DNA from: CBDDBH01 sp965225625
GTDB lineage: Bacteria; Pseudomonadota; Gammaproteobacteria; JADZEE01
DNA: 26,195 bases
NCBI GenBank assembly: GCA_965225625.1
Contig: CBDDBH010000001.1
Coordinates: 1-26,195 of the forward strand
Direction: 5' to 3'
Shown here one piece after another: positions 15,544 through 23,196 of this stretch (position 1 is its first letter; each line of letters starts with the position of its first letter). Made by a program: the position numbers and the translations under genes. The notes under the pieces were generated by a model, which saw only the letters and a list, made by a program, of their open reading frames with translations, did no database searches and was not told the origin of the DNA.

Positions 15544-16683
15544 ATGAAAGCAAAATCGATGTTGATTGGCTTATTGATAGTCGCGCACGTTGCGGCATTG
15601 GTGGGATTTCTATTTCTTGCGGATTTGACCCAGTTGCTGATGCACGGTCCGCGTGAGTTACATGTCACCATTTTCGGCTGGCGCCAGGAATTGATCGCGA
15701 TCGGTGTTGCGGCAATGGTGGCTGCGCTGATACTCAATTTGTGGCAGCGGATCTACTCGGCCAAGGCAATTATCGCCAACACGGTCGTGTTTTCCATGGT
15801 GCTGTTCACCGGTTACTTCCTGGTGACGGCCATGTTCCCGACGCAGCTTACGAGTGCGCAATTTGTTTCCACAGACAAGGCCGACCAGCATGTGCGTCGT
15901 GATGACGAAGTCATGGTGATTGAACTCAACGGCGATGCGCGGGCATACCCGCACAAGTGGATGCGCCAACCGCACGTGGTCGAGGATACAGTTGGCGGAG
16001 AAGAGGTTGCGATGACATTCTGCGCTCTCAGCCACTTAGGTCTTGCCTACAGCCCTTACATCGCTGAGGAAAAGGTTGAGCTCAAGGTGTTTACCCAGAT
16101 CCAGAATAATCTGGTCATGTTCGACGCAAAGAGTGACGAACCCATTCAGCAGATCTGGGGTAGCGCGGAAAGCGGGCGCGGCGCGATGAAGCCTTATCCA
16201 ACCCAGGTGATGTCGTATAAGGCGTTCAAATCGCTATATCCGCAGGGCAAAGTCTTTTTCAATCCGGAGAAGGGCGTGCGCGATAAGGTCGTACGAATGA
16301 TGTTACGTACCGTGACTAATTGGCAGCACGAACTCGACGCGCCGGTGTTCCCGACTATAGACAATCCTGATCCGCGCTTGCATCCCAAAGAACAGGTATG
16401 GGGGATCAATCTCGGTGGTGAACAGGTCGCCTTTACGGTCGATTTCCTGGAACGCAACACCGTCGTCAACACGACGGTCGGCGGCAATCCAATCGTTGTT
16501 GTTTATTATCCGCAGTACAGCACGGTCGCTGGCTTCAAGCGCGGGAGCTCGACAATTGCCGTTGGCGAGATCGATGCGCACGGCAATACACCCGCGGGCA
16601 AGCTCGAACGCATACCGGTGGCGAGCGAAGTGCTTTGGCTGATCTGGGCTAACTTTTATCCGGAGACTGATCTGAAGGCTTGA
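15544..16683 (+). CDS. Membrane-anchored DUF3179 protein
   Basis: The protein has 379 residues. Three predicted membrane helices (about 6-27, 49-66 and 75-96) precede a long soluble domain with the DUF3179 pattern: ARAYPHKWM, HVVEDTVGGEEVAMTFC, and repeated beta-rich blocks up to the C-terminus. In many DUF3179 proteins the central motif is YCPLCGTA; here it is FCALSHLGL, so only one cysteine (C160) remains. The function of the family is unknown. ATG 15544 is chosen for its GAGG site 8 bases upstream; a TTG at 15481 in the same frame would add 21 charged residues before the first helix and has no better site. The domain probably faces the periplasm. The repeat array at 16702 follows. Confidence 0.82.
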   Translation: MKAKSMLIGLLIVAHVAALVGFLFLADLTQLLMHGPRELHVTIFGWRQELIAIGVAAMVAALILNLWQRIYSAKAIIANTVVFSMVLFTGYFLVTAMFPTQLTSAQFVSTDKADQHVRRDDEVMVIELNGDARAYPHKWMRQPHVVEDTVGGEEVAMTFCALSHLGLAYSPYIAEEKVELKVFTQIQNNLVMFDAKSDEPIQQIWGSAESGRGAMKPYPTQVMSYKAFKSLYPQGKVFFNPEKGVRDKVVRMMLRTVTNWQHELDAPVFPTIDNPDPRLHPKEQVWGINLGGEQVAFTVDFLERNTVVNTTVGGNPIVVVYYPQYSTVAGFKRGSSTIAVGEIDAHGNTPAGKLERIPVASEVLWLIWANFYPETDLKA

Positions 16684-16701
16684 AGTTTCGCCCTTAATTG
16701 C

Positions 16702-16928
16702 GGTCGGCAGGTCATTGTTCCCTACATGACCTGCACTTCCGCCATCCCTGGCGGTCGGATGAGGGGTAATTGTTTTTACCCCTCATCCCAGCCCTCTCCC
16801 GCAAGGGGAGAGGGAGTAAAGGAGTACAAACCCAGGGGGGTCCTTTCTCCCCTTGCGAGAGAAGGTCGGCAGGTCAGTGTTCCCTACATGACCTGCACTT
16901 CCACCGTCCCTGGCGGTCGGTTGAGGGG
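16702..16928. repeat. Dispersed palindromic repeat, two 65-base modules around a hairpin
   Basis: Two near-identical 65-base modules (16702-16766 and 16864-16928) each contain a stem GCAGGTCA/TGACCTGC around TTCCCTACA, followed by a CCNCC/GGCGG hairpin and GAGGGG. Between them is a perfect hairpin, CCCTCTCCC-GCAAG-GGGAGAGGG (16792-16814). The array fills the convergent gap between the DUF3179 and CDGSH genes and ends 2 bases before the CDGSH stop codon. There is no T-tract typical of an intrinsic terminator. Confidence 0.88.
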
Positions 16929-16929
16929 T

Positions 16930-17667
16930 TCAGATATCCAAGCCTAAATGCGACGCATCGCAAAACGGTCCGGTTTTAGTTTTCTTGCAACCGCACAAAC
17001 CGACGAAGTCGTACTCATCCATCTTAAATTCGACCGGCGTAAACTCCGTGCCTTTGTGTGAGCCGTCGCAGAAAGGTTGCTTCTTGGATTTGCCGCAGGC
17101 GCACCAGTAATACGTGCCGGGATCCAGGTATTGCAGGAAAGGCATGGTCTTGGAGCCCTTGGGGAAGCGCATTTTGACCCAACCGTCTTTGCACGGGCTG
17201 ATCATGTTCATGCCGCTGGTGATCCGTTTGAACAACCAGCCGTCGTCTGATTTTACGACCTCGCCATCGTAGATACCGGTGATCCAATGCGGCTCGGCCT
17301 CGTTGGTTTCATCGTCCGGCATGGTTGCGGGTTCCCACAGATACCAGATCAAGGTCGCCGACTGACCGTCGGGAGCGATATCGATTTTCGGTGAAATCAT
17401 GAAATGTAATGACCACCAGACTTTCTCGCCGGCCACCGCTTCCAGGAAGGCGATGACTTTGTCGCGACCATCCCAGCGGCCGAAACCCTTGGCCTCCCAG
17501 ACCGCGTCCTCGGTGAACAGCGGTCGCAGCATGTTCGGGTCGTTACCGTTATCCGCGCCGCGCGCATAGTCGACAATCAAGCGATTGATGGCTTCAAGGT
17601 CCTCTTGATGCTGCAAGCGCCGATCGATGCTTTGCAGCATTGATTTGATTTCTTCTAGGTCACTCAT
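16930..17667 (-). CDS. SnoaL-like domain fused to two CDGSH iron-sulfur motifs
   Basis: The protein has 245 residues. The N-terminal part (about 20-150) looks like a SnoaL/NTF2-like cone fold: ARGADNGN, LFTEDAVWEAKGFGRWDGRDKV, and later WLFKRI. The C-terminal part has two CDGSH-type [2Fe-2S] motifs. The first is C189-x-C191...PFC200-DGSH204; the second is C225-x-C227...PFC236-DASH240. Each has the 3-Cys/1-His ligand set of CDGSH proteins. Tandem CDGSH motifs are usual in small bacterial proteins, but fusion to a SnoaL-like domain is unusual. A redox or electron-transfer role combined with small-molecule binding is inferred. GAGGA lies upstream of ATG 17667. The DUF1330 gene lies upstream on the same strand, 78 bases away. 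Confidence 0.87.
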   Translation of the reverse strand: MSDLEEIKSMLQSIDRRLQHQEDLEAINRLIVDYARGADNGNDPNMLRPLFTEDAVWEAKGFGRWDGRDKVIAFLEAVAGEKVWWSLHFMISPKIDIAPDGQSATLIWYLWEPATMPDDETNEAEPHWITGIYDGEVVKSDDGWLFKRITSGMNMISPCKDGWVKMRFPKGSKTMPFLQYLDPGTYYWCACGKSKKQPFCDGSHKGTEFTPVEFKMDEYDFVGLCGCKKTKTGPFCDASHLGLDI

Positions 17668-17745
17668 GTGTCAATCCTCGTGTTGATTCATGCAGTCGTC
17701 CTCCCTCATTGCGGCGTCATTTTCCCGCGGGACGAAAGCGCTTAC

Positions 17746-18048
17746 TTATCCGTTCGGCATGACAAATTCTTTCGTCAGCATGGCAACGCCGTTCTTGGTT
17801 GCATCCAAGCGAATTTGTCTAACCGGTTCATACTCGGCACTGTTATACCAAGTCATCGCTGCCTCTTGTGAATCGAAGCGAATGACGACATTTACTTGCG
17901 AGGCCTGACCTTCCAGAGACCGAGCGTCATAGTCCGCGACGAGAACCTCCCCGCCGTGCTTTTCCAATATTGGGATGACGCCGGGCACGTACGCTTCGTA
18001 GGCCTGCTGATCTGCGATGTCGTAACTAACGATTAGGTAGGCGGACAC
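17746..18048 (-). CDS. DUF1330 family protein
   Basis: This is a 100-residue dimeric alpha-beta barrel type protein. The DUF1330 pattern is clear: SAYLIVSYDIADQQAYEAYV at the start, HGGEVLVAD in the middle, then VVIRFDSQEAAMTWYNSAEY and PVRQIRL. The GTG at 18048 is taken as the start because AGGAG stands 6 bases before it; the longer reading to 18129 adds sequence unlike the family. The function is unknown; relatives are often found beside catabolic or stress genes. It lies upstream of the SnoaL-CDGSH gene on the same strand and is divergent from the PLP decarboxylase. Confidence 0.85.
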   Translation of the reverse strand: MSAYLIVSYDIADQQAYEAYVPGVIPILEKHGGEVLVADYDARSLEGQASQVNVVIRFDSQEAAMTWYNSAEYEPVRQIRLDATKNGVAMLTKEFVMPNG

Positions 18049-18082
18049 TTTATTCTCCTTTTCTGAGCCTGCTTTCGGGCAC

Positions 18083-18088
18083 AGTATA
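18083..18088 (-). promoter_or_regulatory. Possible -10 box for the DUF1330 gene
   Basis: On the minus strand this reads TATACT inside GGTATACT, 35 bases before GTG 18048. The identical 8-mer in the other direction lies at 18137-18144 before the PLP decarboxylase gene. No convincing -35 box was found, so the call rests on the -10 match and its position. Confidence 0.4.
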
Positions 18089-18138
18089 CCTAGTTTCATC
18101 GTGTTCACTGGCGCCCAGCCGGGTTGCAAAAGAATCGG

Positions 18139-18144
18139 TATACT
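18139..18144 (+). promoter_or_regulatory. Possible -10 box for the PLP decarboxylase gene
   Basis: TATACT within GGTATACT lies 35 bases before ATG 18180. It mirrors the GGTATACT on the opposite strand at 18083-18090. A transcript starting about 7 bases downstream would leave almost no leader before the TTG at 18156, which supports ATG 18180 as the start. The -35 region is not clear. Confidence 0.4.
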
Positions 18145-18179
18145 ATCGCCCCCTTTTGCTCACAATCCGATGTACGAGA

Positions 18180-19652
18180 ATGAACGTCGCCGAGCCGTCA
18201 ACCAATGACCTAATCGCCGCGATACGGGACCTGGAATCGCGCTCCAGCGCCATAGAGCCGGGCGCGGCAACGCGGCGCGAATTACGGACCAAGGTCGGCG
18301 AATACACCGATACGTTCCTGGATACGGTCTACGAACAACCCGGGTTCCGAGAAACGCCAGATATGGGCGCGGCGCTGGACAATCACCCCATCGGCGAGGA
18401 ACCGCTTTCTATCGATACGCTCATCGACCTGTATCGCGACAACGTTGACGCGCCAGGGTCCCACCCCACCTCCCCAGGGCATCTGGCGTACATTCCCGCC
18501 TGCAGTAATTACTACTCTGCGCTCGGCGATTACCTCGCTGCGATATCCAACCGCTTCTCCGGCAACACCTTCGCCGGCCCCGGTGCCGTGCGTATGGAGA
18601 ACCTGGTCCTGTCGTGGATGATGGAGCTGGTCGGCTACCCGGCGTCGGCCGCGGGTAACCTCACGTCGGGGGGTAGCATCGCGAATTTGACCAGTATCAT
18701 TACGGCCCGCGAAACGTACGGGTTGAAGTCCAAGGATTACCCTCGCGCCGTCGTTTACGTCAGTGAGCACACGCATCATTCGGTTGGCAAAGCATTACAC
18801 ATCGCCGGCATGGGCGAATGTGTCATGCGCAAGCTGGCCCTTGATCCCCAGGGACGCATACGGCCGGAAAGTTTGGACTCCGCACTGCAGTCGGATCGGC
18901 AAGCCGGACTTAACCCCTGGATGGTTATTGCCTCCGTCGGAACGACTAATCTGGGCAGTATCGATCCGTTGGTACCGCTCGGGGAATTGGCTCGACAACA
19001 CGGTTGCTGGTTCCACGCTGACGCCGCTTACGGTGGCTTCTTTCTGTTGAGTGAGCTTGTGCGTGACAAGCTCGTCGGGATGGCTCAAGCGGACTCCGTA
19101 GTATTGGATCCGCACAAGACGCTTTATATTCCGTTTGGCACTGGTGCGGTTCTGGTGCGCGATGGTCGCAAGTTATACGCAGCCCATCACCACACCGCCG
19201 ACTACATGCAGGATGCCGAGATCGGGTTTGATCAGCGTAACCCTTCGGATTTCGGACCAGAGTTGACTCGTCATTTCCGTGCGGTGCGTGTTTGGTTACC
19301 GCTGAAGTTGCTTGGTCTCGCACCTTTCCGCGCGGCGCTGAGCGAGAAGGTTTTGCTGTCCCGCTACGCATATCAGCGATTGAACGGACTGGACGGGATC
19401 GAGATGGGTACGTTTCCGGAGTTGTCGATATTCGTGTTTCGTGCACTACCCCGTGCGGGTGATCCCAACGCATTTAATGAGCGCCTGGTGGAGGCAATAC
19501 GCAAAGACGGGCGCGTGTTTCTCTCATCAACGATGGTCGACGGCAACTATATGATCCGTTTCCCGCTGTTGTCGTTCCGCACCCATCTCGACACGGTTGA
19601 TTTGGCGATACAGATAATTCAGGAGAAGTTCGCCGAGTTGGCTGTTGCCTGA
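18180..19652 (+). CDS. PLP-dependent group II decarboxylase (aromatic amino acid decarboxylase-like)
   Basis: This 490-residue enzyme is of the pyridoxal-phosphate group II decarboxylase family (AADC, tyrosine, glutamate and 2,4-diaminobutyrate decarboxylases). The PLP lysine is in VVLDPHKTLYIP (K313), the aspartate that binds the pyridine nitrogen is in FHADAAYGG (D281), and the HTHHSV stretch holds the ring-stacking histidine. GNLTSGGSIANL binds the phosphate. This set matches the AADC branch best, so decarboxylation of an aromatic or related amino acid to an amine is likely; the exact substrate is open. ATG 18180 is preferred to an in-frame TTG at 18156. It heads a plus-strand group with a small protein, a Rieske oxygenase and an amidase, so amine handling is a plausible shared theme. 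Confidence 0.9.
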   Translation: MNVAEPSTNDLIAAIRDLESRSSAIEPGAATRRELRTKVGEYTDTFLDTVYEQPGFRETPDMGAALDNHPIGEEPLSIDTLIDLYRDNVDAPGSHPTSPGHLAYIPACSNYYSALGDYLAAISNRFSGNTFAGPGAVRMENLVLSWMMELVGYPASAAGNLTSGGSIANLTSIITARETYGLKSKDYPRAVVYVSEHTHHSVGKALHIAGMGECVMRKLALDPQGRIRPESLDSALQSDRQAGLNPWMVIASVGTTNLGSIDPLVPLGELARQHGCWFHADAAYGGFFLLSELVRDKLVGMAQADSVVLDPHKTLYIPFGTGAVLVRDGRKLYAAHHHTADYMQDAEIGFDQRNPSDFGPELTRHFRAVRVWLPLKLLGLAPFRAALSEKVLLSRYAYQRLNGLDGIEMGTFPELSIFVFRALPRAGDPNAFNERLVEAIRKDGRVFLSSTMVDGNYMIRFPLLSFRTHLDTVDLAIQIIQEKFAELAVA

Positions 19653-19732
19653 AGCGTGATTTCACAGACGGAGTTAGACAGCGGTGCCGGATGCACATTA
19701 GGATCCCGTGCCAGGAATCAAGGAACAGAGCT

Positions 19733-20083
19733 ATGACAGGTGCCTCAGCCCAATTACCCCCGGAATTTTCCGCGCTCGAACGTTTTGCAGACGACTGGGC
19801 GATACCCGATGAGACGGATCGCTACCATAAGCGCCACACTTGCGAATACGCTGACCTGGAAGAATTCTATGCCACGATCAATCCTCGAATGCCGGAGATC
19901 AGTCAGTACCTTGACCAATTCGCGCTGGATGCGCTGACGCCGGAGCAGGAGAGGCTGCTGGCGTTGGGCCTTATGTGCATGGAGTGTTTTCCAGCAGCAG
20001 AACTGTTCAAGCAGGTTCACGTGCCCCAAACCTATCCATGGCAGCAGTTCGAAGTAAATTCACCCCGCCGTTCCACTAAATAA
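19733..20083 (+). CDS. Small protein upstream of a Rieske oxygenase, unknown function
   Basis: The protein has 116 residues and no named domain that I recognise. The N-terminus starts MTGASAQLPPEFSALERFAD and has an aromatic, acidic helical stretch (DETDRYHKRHTCEYADLEEFY). The middle, MPEISQYLDQFALDALTPEQERLLALGLMCMECF, is helical. It is soluble and mostly alpha-helical by eye. ATG 19733 is chosen for its AAGGAA site 7 bases upstream; a reading from 19691 adds unlikely residues. It sits 13 bases before the Rieske gene, and this tight linkage suggests an accessory role, such as assembly or electron-transfer partner, but this is only inferred from position. Confidence 0.75.
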   Translation: MTGASAQLPPEFSALERFADDWAIPDETDRYHKRHTCEYADLEEFYATINPRMPEISQYLDQFALDALTPEQERLLALGLMCMECFPAAELFKQVHVPQTYPWQQFEVNSPRRSTK

Positions 20084-20096
20084 GACGAGCATCGCG

Positions 20097-21308
20097 ATGG
20101 ACGACAAAGTTAAACCGAACTATTTCAACCAACACGTACATTTTTCCCTGGCCGACCCGTCCAGCGCTGATAATCCGCCGTGGGATACCGGGCCGGTACC
20201 CTCAGAGCCGTTTCGCTCCAAGGAGCAATTCGAACTGGAGCGCGAGAAAATTTTCAAACGCGCGTGGCTCAATGTGGCGCGCAGTTGGGAGATACCCAAC
20301 GTAGGTGATTACGTCGTCAAGGACATTGCGATCCTCGGCACCTCAATCATTATCGTGCGTGGCAAGGACGGCCAGATCAGAGGATTTCATAACACCTGCT
20401 GTCACCGCGGTAACAAGATTTTCGATCCCTACAAACACGAGATGCGCGGCAACCGCAAGTACATGAGTTGCGTGTTTCATGGTTGGACGTATGACCTGGA
20501 AGGCAAACTGATTGAAGTACCTGATGAGGCGGAGTTCTACGACTTCGATAAGACGAATTGTAATCTGATGACGGTGCATACCGATGATTGGCGAGGACAC
20601 ATATTCATTAATGTCAGTGAAAAGCCAGAGCACACGTTGGAAGAATGGTTGGGGGAGTTCGGTCCGGAGATCGCGCCCTATCCATTTGAGAATTTCGAGC
20701 TTGCTGCGCAGTGGGAAGCCGATGTGCAATGTAACTACAAGGTCTTTATCGACGCGTTTCAGGAGACCTACCATGTTAGTTTTATCCACGCCAACTCGTT
20801 CACAGGCGAGATTGATCCGAATGATCCCTACTTTCACCTGAAATACATGCATTTTTTTGGATTGCACAAAGTACTGGCCGTACCGGGCCGTGGCTCTCCG
20901 GACACTTCGGTTCGTACCCACGAGATAACGCAAGACGACCAGGTAAAGACGGGCTTAAATTTGGACGGAGTCGTCGATTGGGGATTTGATATCGACGTGA
21001 TATTCCCGAATTATTTTTTGAATATGTTCGACAGCCAATACTTCACCCATAATTTCTGGCCCATCGACGTCGATAAAACACATTGGGAAACCCGCCTGTA
21101 CCTGCCCAAAGCGCAGAACGCGAGTCATCTCTTCGAGTTGGAAAAAGAAAAGGTATTGCTACGCGATGCCATTCAGCAGGATCTGTCGACGAACGAGGCG
21201 ACTCAGGCGTCGTTAATGACGGGTGCGATGAAGTCGCTGTATTTCTCGCGGCAGGAATCGGGACCGCGGCATCATTATTACATTACAGAGCAAATGCTAA
21301 AATCGTAA
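20097..21308 (+). CDS. Rieske-type oxygenase alpha subunit with Glu in the bridging position
   Basis: This is a 403-residue ring-hydroxylating-type oxygenase. The Rieske cluster ligands are C101 and H103 (CCHRG) and C125 and H128 (CVFHGW). The mononuclear iron histidines are H226 and H231 in ETYHVSFIH. The residue that connects the two metal centres, normally Asp (D205 in naphthalene dioxygenase), is E223 here. A glutamate at this place is known from carnitine oxygenase CntA, so this enzyme may act on non-aromatic or quaternary-amine substrates. The small 116-residue protein is 13 bases upstream and the amidase is downstream. No ferredoxin, reductase or beta subunit is in the window. The CntA-like idea is inference; the family is certain. 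Confidence 0.92.
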   Translation: MDDKVKPNYFNQHVHFSLADPSSADNPPWDTGPVPSEPFRSKEQFELEREKIFKRAWLNVARSWEIPNVGDYVVKDIAILGTSIIIVRGKDGQIRGFHNTCCHRGNKIFDPYKHEMRGNRKYMSCVFHGWTYDLEGKLIEVPDEAEFYDFDKTNCNLMTVHTDDWRGHIFINVSEKPEHTLEEWLGEFGPEIAPYPFENFELAAQWEADVQCNYKVFIDAFQETYHVSFIHANSFTGEIDPNDPYFHLKYMHFFGLHKVLAVPGRGSPDTSVRTHEITQDDQVKTGLNLDGVVDWGFDIDVIFPNYFLNMFDSQYFTHNFWPIDVDKTHWETRLYLPKAQNASHLFELEKEKVLLRDAIQQDLSTNEATQASLMTGAMKSLYFSRQESGPRHHYYITEQMLKS

Positions 21309-21399
21309 AAGCGCAGCTTCGTAGAGCGCCGCATTAAGCGCATCGATCACTGCCCCTGCTGCAGCTCAGGCGGGGAAATCCATTCAGGAGACCAAGAAC

Positions 21400-22917
21400 A
21401 TGCCCGTGCAGCGGCCCAGCACCGAACAACTCAAACAGATAGGCGATGACTTCGGTTTCGCACTCAGCGACGCTGAACTCGAATCGTTCACGTTGCTGCT
21501 CAGCGATTCTTTCGCCTCCTACGATCGTATCGATGAACTGGACGAACCCAAACTGGTGTCGAGCTACGCGCGCGAAAAAGGCAACCCACCCGCAGCCGAT
21601 GATAATCCGCATAATGCCTGGTACTGGAAATCGACGGTGACGGGCGCCGCCGGCGGCCTGCTGGCCGGACGCAAGCTCGCGCTTAAAGACAATATTTGCC
21701 TGGCCGGCGTGCCCATGATGAATGGTGCGCAGGTGCTAGAGGGGTATATTCCCGATGAGGATGCGACAGTGGCAACGCGGATCCTCGATGCGGGCGGCAC
21801 GATAGTCGGCAAAGCGACGTGCGAGAATTTGTGCCTCTCCGGAGCGAGTTTCACTTCGGCGCCAAATCCGGTCACCAATCCGCACAAACCCACGCATTCC
21901 GCCGGCGGATCATCGAGCGGCAGCTCGGTGCTGGTTTCCATTGGCGCGGTTGATATGGCACTGGGTGGTGATCAAGGCGGATCCATTCGCATCCCGGCGT
22001 CGTGGACCGGCGTTTGCGGGCTCAAGGCAACGCACGGTTTGGTGCCGTACACCGGCGTATTTCCGATCGAATTAACACTTGACCACTGCGGACCCATCGC
22101 CGCTAACGTCGGGGACGTGGCATTACTGCTGTCTGTTATCGCCGGCCTTGACGGCCACGATCCCCGCCAGATTAACGTGACCACCCAGGATTACGTCGCC
22201 GCACTCGACGGCGGCGCGGGCGGACTAAAAATCGGCGTTTTGAAGGAAGGTTTTGGGCGTCCGGAAAGCGAAGCCGAGGTCGATACTAAAGTTCGCGCAG
22301 CAGCCGAGCGTTTGGCGGGTGCCGGTGCCAGTGTCGAGGAAGTATCCATTCCTATGCATCTCGACGGCCCGCATCTGTGGAACGCAATCGGATTCGAGGG
22401 CGTTACGCTAATGATGATGAAAGGTGGTTCGCAAGGCGACAACTGGACCGGTCACTACAACACCAGCCTGGCGGAGTTTTATGGTCGCAACTGGCGGGCA
22501 AAAGCCAGCGAGCTTTCCACTACGACCAAGTTCGTCATGCTTGCCGGTGAATATATGCAGCGTGAACAACCTGGCGTCTATTATGCCAAAGCGCAGAACC
22601 TGGGTAATGCGTTGCGCGCGGCGTACGATGCGGCGCTGGAAAACGTTGACCTATTACTATTGCCAAGCACGCCCATGTGCGCGCAACCAATGGTGTCGCC
22701 GGATCTTCCTCCAACGGAATATGTTGCGCGCGCTTTTGAGATGATCGGTAATACCTGCCCGACCGACATCACGCATCACCCGGCAATCAGCATTCCCTGC
22801 GGCATGGTGGACGGTCTTCCCGTAGGCCTGATGCTCATCGGTCGCCACTTCGACGAGGCGACGGTACTGCGTGCGGCAGCAGCTTTCGAGCGGACCGGCG
22901 ACTGGAAGACGCTGTGA
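21400..22917 (+). CDS. Amidase, similar to nitrile-pathway (Rhodococcus-type) amidases
   Basis: This is a 505-residue amidase-signature enzyme. The catalytic residues are K96 (ALKDNICLAG), the cis-serine S171 (AGGSSSGSS) and the nucleophile S195 (GGDQGGSIRIPA). These numbers, and blocks such as GVPMMNG, GLVPYTG and GRHFDDATVLR-like GRHFDEATVLR, follow the well-studied Rhodococcus amidase linked to nitrile hydratase, with a similar N-terminal helical domain (about 1-70). Hydrolysis of an aliphatic or aromatic amide to its acid and ammonia is expected. No nitrile hydratase or nitrilase is present here. AGGAG lies 9 bases before ATG. It lies 91 bases after the Rieske gene and before the MITE-like element. 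It is only distantly related to the amidase at 4114. Confidence 0.93.
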   Translation: MPVQRPSTEQLKQIGDDFGFALSDAELESFTLLLSDSFASYDRIDELDEPKLVSSYAREKGNPPAADDNPHNAWYWKSTVTGAAGGLLAGRKLALKDNICLAGVPMMNGAQVLEGYIPDEDATVATRILDAGGTIVGKATCENLCLSGASFTSAPNPVTNPHKPTHSAGGSSSGSSVLVSIGAVDMALGGDQGGSIRIPASWTGVCGLKATHGLVPYTGVFPIELTLDHCGPIAANVGDVALLLSVIAGLDGHDPRQINVTTQDYVAALDGGAGGLKIGVLKEGFGRPESEAEVDTKVRAAAERLAGAGASVEEVSIPMHLDGPHLWNAIGFEGVTLMMMKGGSQGDNWTGHYNTSLAEFYGRNWRAKASELSTTTKFVMLAGEYMQREQPGVYYAKAQNLGNALRAAYDAALENVDLLLLPSTPMCAQPMVSPDLPPTEYVARAFEMIGNTCPTDITHHPAISIPCGMVDGLPVGLMLIGRHFDEATVLRAAAAFERTGDWKTL

Positions 22918-22942
22918 CCCGTGTACCACACGTAACCCGGAA

Positions 22943-23195
22943 CTAGCCCGCATATTTCACGAAGGCGCCACGCGATGCGAGTGAAACCCAGGAGTTATAA
23001 AGGTTCCATGTCACCGACGGCAAAGGACAGTTTGTATCGCATCGCGCGGCTATCCTGGCGCTCGCTGGTCCGCGCACGCCTGAGCTTGCGCTTCACGCCA
23101 AGCATAGCTACGGCTATGCTTGGCGTGAAGCGCGGCGCCCAGCCGCACGCGTCCTGCGCGAGCATCCAGGATCCTTCATGAAATATGCGGGCTAG
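22943..23195. mobile_element. MITE-like element with 23-bp terminal inverted repeats
   Basis: The ends (22943-22965 and 23173-23195) are inverted repeats matching at 22 of 23 positions, beginning CTAGCCCGCATATTTCA. CTAG is itself a palindrome, so the outer 4 bases could be a target duplication, leaving 19-bp repeats. Near the centre is a perfect 20-bp inverted repeat (23089-23108 and 23113-23132) with loop TACG. The 253 bp contain no credible gene. The right end stops 1 base before the ATG of the biotin carrier gene. The structure fits a non-autonomous mobile element; no related transposase is in the window. Confidence 0.75.
23089..23132. repeat. Perfect 20-bp-arm hairpin inside the MITE-like element
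   Basis: The arms 23089-23108 and 23113-23132 are exact reverse complements around the tetraloop TACG; the arm begins CGCTTCACGCCAAGC. No T-run follows, so it is not a standard intrinsic terminator. In an RNA read through from the amidase it would form a very stable stem upstream of the biotin carrier gene. Confidence 0.85.
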
Positions 23196-23196
23196 C

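Noticed and set aside
16792..16814. Intrinsic terminator
   Set aside because: The hairpin is strong but no T-run follows on either strand. It is treated as part of the repeat family, though a role in 3'-end formation remains possible.
16702..16928. Possible CRISPR array
   Set aside because: There are only two repeat units, 65 bases long, with internal palindromes. There are no regular spacers and no cas genes.
20343..20933. A 196-codon minus-strand open frame within the second Rieske gene
   Set aside because: It is fully antisense to a clear Rieske alpha subunit and has no family pattern.
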